From Manis javanica (taxonomy: Eukaryota; Chordata; Mammalia; Pholidota; Manidae), in contig NC_133157.1 in the NCBI RefSeq assembly GCF_040802235.1, positions 34,872,501 to 34,936,500 of the forward strand: DNA of 64,000 bases, read 5' to 3'. The translations under genes and the position numbers were made by a program. How positions within the stretch are numbered: the stretch's first letter is position 1; the number at the start of each line of letters is the position of its first letter. The notes under the pieces were generated by a model. That model was not told the DNA's origin and ran no database searches. It was given only the letters and a program-made list of their open reading frames with translations. Positions 58,801 to 64,000 of this stretch are shown here, one piece after another.

Positions 58801-58911
58801 GAAAAGACTGCAGCAATATGACTCATTCCAAAAGAGGTTCTGTGGGCTCCACACCACCCTGCACCCTCTTTCCTGCCATCCCAGCTGTGTGTTCCTCCAG
58901 AGCCCTGCAGT

Positions 58912-59898
58912 ATGGAGCCAGTTAACAGGACAGAGATCTCTGAGTTCTTTCTGAAAGGGTTTTCTGACTACCCAGCCCTGGAGCACCTGCTCTTCCCTCT
59001 GTGTTCAGTCATGTACCTGGTGACCCTGCTGGGAAACACGGCCATTGTGGCAGTGAGTGTGCTAGATGCCCGCCTGCACACGCCCATGTACTTTTTCCTG
59101 GGCAACCTCTCTGTCCTGGACATCTGCTACACGTCCACCTTTGTACCCCTGATGCTGGTCCACCTCCTGTCCGTCCGGAAGACCATCTCCTTCATTGGCT
59201 GTGCAATCCAGATGTGCCTGAGCCTGTCCACAGGCTCTACAGAGTGCGTGCTGCTTGCCATCATGGCCTACGATCGCTACCTGGCCATTTGCCGGCCACT
59301 CAGGTACTCTGTGCTCATGAGCCACCGGCTCTGCTTGCTGCTGACAGGAGCCGTATGGGTCCTCTGTCTCCTCAAGTCAGTGACGGAGACAGTCATCGCC
59401 ATGAGGCTGCCCTTCTGTGGCCACCATGTGGTCAGTCACTTCACCTGTGAGATCCTGGCCGTGCTGAAGCTGGCATGTGGAGACACATCAGTCAGTGAGG
59501 TCCTCCTGCTGGCGTGGGCCATTCTGCTGCTGCCCATGCCCCTGGCTTTCATCTGCCTGTCCTATACACTTATCCTGGCCACCATCCTGAGGGTGCCCTC
59601 AGCTGCTGGGCGCCGCAAAGCCTTCTCCACCTGCTCAGCACACCTGGCTGTGGTGCTGCTTTTCTATGGCATCATTATCTTCATGTACATGAAGCCCAAG
59701 AGCAAAGCGGCCCATATCTCTGATGAGGTCTTCACGGTCTTCTACGCCGTGGTCACACCCATGCTGAACCCTCTCATCTACAGCCTAAGGAACAAGGAGG
59801 TGAAGGAGGCCGCCAGAAAGGTGTGGGGCAGGAGACAGACCTCCAAGCGGGGGAGGCAGGGGCTCTGCAGGTCAGAAACCTCCCTATGCCTACAGTGA
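58912..59898 (+). CDS. OR13J1: Olfactory receptor OR13J1
   Basis: Intact 328-residue single-exon odorant receptor. The opening MEP…NRTE.SEFFLKGFS, with N-glycosylation site NRT, and the body follow human OR13J1 closely. Motifs: TM1 around [24 protein letters not shown] at TM2; DRY motif with Asp121 in [31 protein letters not shown] before TM5; [10 protein letters not shown] at TM6; PMLNPLIYSLRNKEVKEAARKVWGR in TM7/helix 8. After KVWGR the frame runs on through a basic segment to …ETSLCLQ, about 16 residues longer than the 312-residue human protein. A possible splice acceptor ends GCCCTGCAG one base before the ATG. It is the outermost gene of the block, opposite in strand to HRCT1 and SPAAR, as in human. 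Confidence 0.96.
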   Translation: MEPVNRTEISEFFLKGFSDYPALEHLLFPLCSVMYLVTLLGNTAIVAVSVLDARLHTPMYFFLGNLSVLDICYTSTFVPLMLVHLLSVRKTISFIGCAIQMCLSLSTGSTECVLLAIMAYDRYLAICRPLRYSVLMSHRLCLLLTGAVWVLCLLKSVTETVIAMRLPFCGHHVVSHFTCEILAVLKLACGDTSVSEVLLLAWAILLLPMPLAFICLSYTLILATILRVPSAAGRRKAFSTCSAHLAVVLLFYGIIIFMYMKPKSKAAHISDEVFTVFYAVVTPMLNPLIYSLRNKEVKEAARKVWGRRQTSKRGRQGLCRSETSLCLQ

Positions 59899-59989
59899 GG
59901 ATGGGGCGGGGTGCAGGGTGTGGGTCTGGAATCCTCATCTCAGGAGAGCTGTTCCAAGTCCCGCTGTCCTGCCACAGAATGGCCCACAG

Positions 59990-60520
59990 CCCACCGCCTG
60001 CTCCTTCTCCCAGCACTGCCCTCGGCACCACTCCTGCAACTTTACACCCGTTTCTTGGCTGGTCTCAAGCCATCAGTCTTATTTCTCCTTCCAATCTATC
60101 CTCATCCAGAGGAATCTTCTTTAAGCACACGTGATCGCATCATTCTGCTTGAAACCCCTAAGCGGCTCCCCACTGCTCTCAGGGCAAGGTGTAAGCTCCT
60201 CCGTGGGGCACTGGAGGCCTCACAAGCTGGTCCTGACAGTCCTCACACCCCAGCTTTCTGCCCCACATTCTCCCCCCAAGCAGCCCCACACACCAGCCAA
60301 GTGCGAGCCTGGGTCTTGCCCAGCACTGCCCAGCTCTGGGCTCTTCTTGGTTCTTCCCACAAGGCAGCCCCCAGCCAGCACAAAACTCCATGTGTAAAAG
60401 GATGGCCTGATCCTCAAGGCTCGGCTTGAATGCCTCCTCCACCCGGAAGCCTCCCCCCCTTGGCTCCCCTCACTGTGCTCCTCCTGCGATGTTCTCAGTG
60501 CTACTGAAAGAGCAGGGAAT
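59990..60520 (+). repeat. L2 LINE 3' part
   Basis: 'gtgatcgcatcattctgcttgaaacccctaagcggctccccactgctctcagggcaaggtgtaagctcct' and 'ctcaaggctcggcttgaatgcctcctcca' are L2 ORF2 C-terminal and 3' sequences, about 500 bases. Frame lost. Confidence 0.85.
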
Positions 60521-61535
60521 GCGGGGTTCCACTCTGTCCCAACCCCAGGCTCCACACAGATTTCTTATACAAATAAATAATCTCATCAATCAGGGGTGAT
60601 AAAGGAAGGACCTGGGGTCCCTCCCAAATCTGCGCAGAGCTGAGGAGGTCACAGATGACAGGTGGGGCCTAGTGCCCCTAGGAGGTGACAGTAGGAGCAG
60701 TAAAGAGGCCAAGTCCAAGATTCCTGGACCATGTCAACTGTACTTCAATTAAAAAGAAAAAAAAATATTTCCGGACCTGTCCAGCCACCGATCGCCCTGA
60801 GCAGAGCAGCACCTGGGTCCCCATCTCCCGTCAGAGGTGGAAGCAGTTTCTGGGGCCTCCCTGCACAGCATCCAGGCCTTACCTGGCTTGGGGGACTTGC
60901 CCTGCCGCTCCTCACCCCATCCCCTGGATTCTGCCACAGCTGCCTCTTCCTGGTACTGAGCCTCTTCCCAGCTTTCCTTTCTGAGAGCTCAGTGGACACA
61001 GTGGAAATGGACCCAAATTCACAGAGCACCTCCTTCCTCTGGCCTCAGCGGCACTGTCTGCATGATGGGAGAACTGGGCTTGGCCACCCAGCAGCAGGCC
61101 AGCTCTCCCACCCTCTGCCTGTAGGGATCATAGCCCTTGCGTGAGCCCACAGTCCCTTTCCTGGGATCCAGTCCCTTTCTGCTTTTCATCTGAGTCAGAA
61201 CAGAAGAAAGCAACTCAGCCTGCCCCTCACAGCTCAACCCTCTGGGACCAAGCCAGAGGGAAGGTTCCTGCCAGGATGTTTGCAGGGCCTTTGATGCCAC
61301 AACAGGAGTTTAGGCTTTATCTTGTGGGCACTGGGGGGGTTTATGGTCACATCTCCTTTCAGGATGGTCACTGATTAGATACCCTTCTTCACCCATGAAA
61401 CTGACAAAGAATTGTTTTTAAGTCTATCCTTAACTACAGTGCAGTGACATAGGTAACAGCATACACTGCCAGTGGGGATGGGGATAAATTAATATGCATT
61501 TCCTGCAAAATAAGTTGGAAGTAAGACTCAAGACA
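60521..61535. other. Intergenic, no gene
   Basis: TCAACTGTACTTCAATTAAA followed by an A-rich tail at 60733-60770 is a short L1 3' tail. The rest shows no recognisable feature. Confidence 0.35.
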
Positions 61536-61539
61536 CTTG

Positions 61540-62090
61540 AAGACTCTCAGACTTTTGACCTGACATCTGTACTTTTAGGAATTAGTCTGAGAAAATAATT
61601 ATAGGCACAAAGATTTATGTATAAGGATATTACATACAGCATAATTTACAGTACAAAATATTGTAAGAATCTTAATGTCAAACCATAGAATGTTTAAACA
61701 GATCCTTGGTGGAGTCCAATGACAGAAGGTGATGTAGCCATAAGATTTCTAATGAATTTCTGAAGAATATTTGATGGTGGGAAATGCTCACATAATTAAC
61801 ATAGTTAATTACAATGTAATGTAATGCAATCTAATGTAATTAATAGAAACCAAAAGAACACATAACTCTGTATTCAGTATGATCCCAGTTTTTTAAAAGT
61901 ATTTTTCTTATGGATAATGAATAAGTATGTATATGGAAATTCTGAAAACTATGATAAAATATTAACTAACAGTTATTTCCTTTGGGTGACTGGGGTTATA
62001 GGTATTGTTTTCTTAATTCCAATATTATCCAATATTTCTAAAATGAATGTGACTTGAACTTAAGAAATAATGTTACTCATTTTAAGAAAA
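61540..62090 (+). repeat. Old L1M 3' end
   Basis: 'tttaggaattagtctgagaaaataattataggcacaaagatttatgtataaggatatt', 'aatcttaatgtcaaacc' and 'aacagatccttggtggagtccaatgacagaaggtgatgtagccat' match the late-ORF2/3'UTR of old L1M families. A decayed ATGTA-type tandem run lies at about 61805-61850. Confidence 0.65.
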
Positions 62091-63390
62091 GGAAGATCAG
62101 CCCGGGCTCCCGAGCCGAGGGCAGCCGAGGAGGCCTCCAGCCTGAGGGCAGGAAGTGAGGAAGCTAGTGCCTGGACCCAGGCACTGGGGGTGGGGGTTAG
62201 GGGGCAGTCAAGCAGAGAGGGGGGAGCCAGGAAGCATCTGGGGTATACATACGATGCAGAGGCAGATGAGAAGAGAGGACTGGGGGTGGATGCCTGGATT
62301 TCTGGCTTATTTGGGTCACAGCCCTGCTACCACTGCAACAGAGATGGGGAAGGTGAGAGAAGGGCATGGTGATGAGTCTGTTCCCTGGAGTTCTGGTTTC
62401 CACCAGGTTCTCCAACGGCACTGTTCTATAAGCAACCAGAAAATAAGTGGTAACAATTTTCTGCTGTTTTACTTTGCCTATGTTTGTAATAAAATTCCAT
62501 AGGACAACTCATAGTACAGTAGTGGGAAAATGTGCAGCAGCTGCTGCTTTACTAAAGGCTGTTTTTAAGTCCCTAAACTGTGTCAAATTGTTAACCTTTA
62601 TTGGACAGGTGAAGGGAAATGAAAGGAAAGGAAGGGAAGAGGGAGATGGGAAGGGAAAGGGAAAAGGACACCTGTAGAAACTCACGCACCTGACTCAGTC
62701 CCTGACTGAATGTCCTATCTAGCCCTTCGCTTTCCTTAAACTTCCATGAATCCAGGTCCTCATGACAATCCTGAAAAAAGACACCCCATTTCACAGCCCA
62801 GGATACCCAGGTCTAGGACAGGGGAGCCATGGCGGCCAGACCTCAGTCCAAGGGGCAGGACTGTAACGAGACCCAGGTTTCAGATTCTCTGTCCAGTGTC
62901 TCTTCTGTACCCATCTCACCCCAGCCAGGCCCTCCTGGGACATCACAAGAAGCCCAGGGTCTCTGAAGCCCCATAGCTGCAAAATCTGCACACTTGTGTA
63001 GTTGCAGAGTTTGAACTTTAAATTGGGCAGGAACTGTGAGGTCCCCAAGGACAGGGAGCAAGGGAGCTGTCTGTGTGCCAGGGGACCGGGAGGCTGGTCC
63101 TCCAGGCCTCGGCCATGGCCCATCTCAGCATCGTGTGACTACTGGTAACTAACTCAGCCCTTCCCAGCTCCGCCCGCCTAAGCCTGAGGGCAGCCCACCC
63201 GGCAGCTGGCACCTGCTACCTGTATGCGCTAAGGCCACTGGGCCAGTAAGTAAGAGGTGAGGGGACTCCCTCTAGCAAGTTGACTATTCTCATGAAATCT
63301 TTTCTTAAACATATTGAAAAACCAGACTATTTGCTTGGGGAAGAGGACATAACAATACTAAAAATATCAGCTGACAATAAGCTACCACTG
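62091..63390. other. Intergenic, no gene recognised
   Basis: A pure purine (GGAAA/GGGAA) tract lies at about 62607-62669. No conserved coding pattern in the remaining frames. Confidence 0.35.
62607..62669. repeat. GA-rich purine tract
   Basis: Roughly 60 bases of almost only G and A (GAAAGGAAAGGAAGGG-type units), interrupted by a single T. Confidence 0.85.
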
Positions 63391-63600
63391 AGAGATTACT
63401 TACCATGTGCCAGGCTCTGTGCTAAGAGCTTTGCATGCATCATCTCATTAGATCCTCAAAATGACCCCACGAGGAAGGACTACTCTTATCTTCATGTTAC
63501 AGGTAAGGAAGGGGAGGCTGAGAAACTGTTAGCAGGTGGCAGTTCTGGGACTGGGGCTGGTCAGTCTGCAAAGCCCATACTCTCCTGCTGTGCTAAATAG
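63390..63600 (-). repeat. MIR SINE
   Basis: 'taccatgtgccaggctctgtgctaagagctttgcatgcatcatctcattagatcctc' followed by 'gaggctgagaaactg…gcaggtggcagttctgggactgg' is the reversed MIR(b) from its 3' end to its core. Confidence 0.8.
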
Positions 63601-63834
63601 CAAGGAAGCAGTGAAGCAGGAATCCTAGCTCCAGGCATGTCAGAGAAATTTAACAGAAGCTTTCATTTTGTTATGCCCCTCACCATTCTTTTAAAATATT
63701 TTGTGAGGCCTAAAATTAGTGTTAAATGGCTCAAACTAGATTTACCAGCCAATGGAATTGATATGATGTGTACCTTGCAAAGTACTTGGGTCTGTCATAC
63801 TTCAGGGTTGGAAGTGGCAGGAAAGATGTGAGGA

Positions 63835-63980
63835 AATGTTTCAGGGCTACAGAGTACCAAAAGGAGAAAGTTGACCCAGCTCACTCAGCAGAATCAGAAC
63901 AAGGGCAAGAATCAAACCCCAGTCTGCCATTCCCAGCTCAGGACTCCCAGTCCTGGTTCATGGCATCACCCTGCTTCTCA
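63835..63980 (-). repeat. MIR SINE fragment
   Basis: 'ggctacagagtaccaaaaggagaaagttgaccc…aagggcaagaatcaaaccccagtctgccattcccagctcagg' resembles a reversed MIR core and 5' part. Confidence 0.45.
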
Positions 63981-64000
63981 GGAGGTGTCAAACTGGGCAG

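Noticed and set aside
59001-59450. 149-codon frame overlapping OR13J1 (and similar frames over both OR2S2 copies)
   Set aside because: Out-of-frame shadows of the receptor coding sequences, rich in Pro/His/Cys as such shadows are.

Overview
This is a mammalian nuclear window: sparse single-exon coding regions sit in a sea of old repeats (MIR, L2, L1, MER5A/MER20/MER53 DNA transposons, MLT1). The L1 3' ends around 22.5, 28.0 and 52.7 kb are of a type I associate with Laurasiatheria (carnivores, ungulates, bats and kin). There are no Alu or B1/B2 elements, and I see no young carnivore, ruminant or equid tRNA-SINE, so I do not name an order. Five protein genes can be supported: two tandem OR2S2-type olfactory receptors (+, 0.2-1.2 kb and 11.6-12.5 kb), the micropeptide gene SPAAR (-, 37.1-37.35 kb), HRCT1 (-, 42.1-42.4 kb) and the olfactory receptor OR13J1 (+, 58.9-59.9 kb).

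The gene order OR2S2 - SPAAR - HRCT1 - OR13J1, with the outer receptors on one strand and the two small membrane-protein genes on the other, matches (as I recall it) the human 9p13.3 block read in reverse. This synteny supports all the gene calls, including the two very small ones. The lineage-specific change in gene content is the second OR2S2-type receptor.

Layout. 0-12.6 kb: the two OR2S2 paralogues separated by L1/HAL1-like sequence, a GC-rich block inside L1, MER20 and MIR. 12.6-33 kb: an AT-rich, gene-free stretch colonised by LTR fossils: a class I ERV with paired LTRs (15.5-19.5 kb), an ERVL-type element nested inside an L1 (24.1-27.3 kb), two solo LTRs of the same ERVL family (14.1 and 32.7 kb) and two LTRs of another family (20.4 and 22.2 kb). 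33-44.5 kb: GC-richer sequence carrying SPAAR and HRCT1, with a palindromic MER53, L2 and MIR pieces and a solo class I LTR. 44.5-58.8 kb: L1-rich sequence with a large truncated L1 at 50.8-52.7 kb. 58.9-64 kb: OR13J1, then L2, L1 and MIR.

The most notable observation concerns SPAAR. In human the encoded micropeptide acts at late endosomes/lysosomes with the v-ATPase to dampen amino-acid activation of mTORC1. Here the reading frame meets a TAG where the human protein has Gln, yet the conserved C-terminal tail (…AQDFW.F) continues in frame behind it. Other points of interest are the mosaic identity of the two OR2S2 copies, the histidine-poor HRCT1 tail with a displaced start, the longer OR13J1 C-terminus, a 60-bp exact duplication that contains an L1 junction, and target-site duplications that date the nested LTR insertions.
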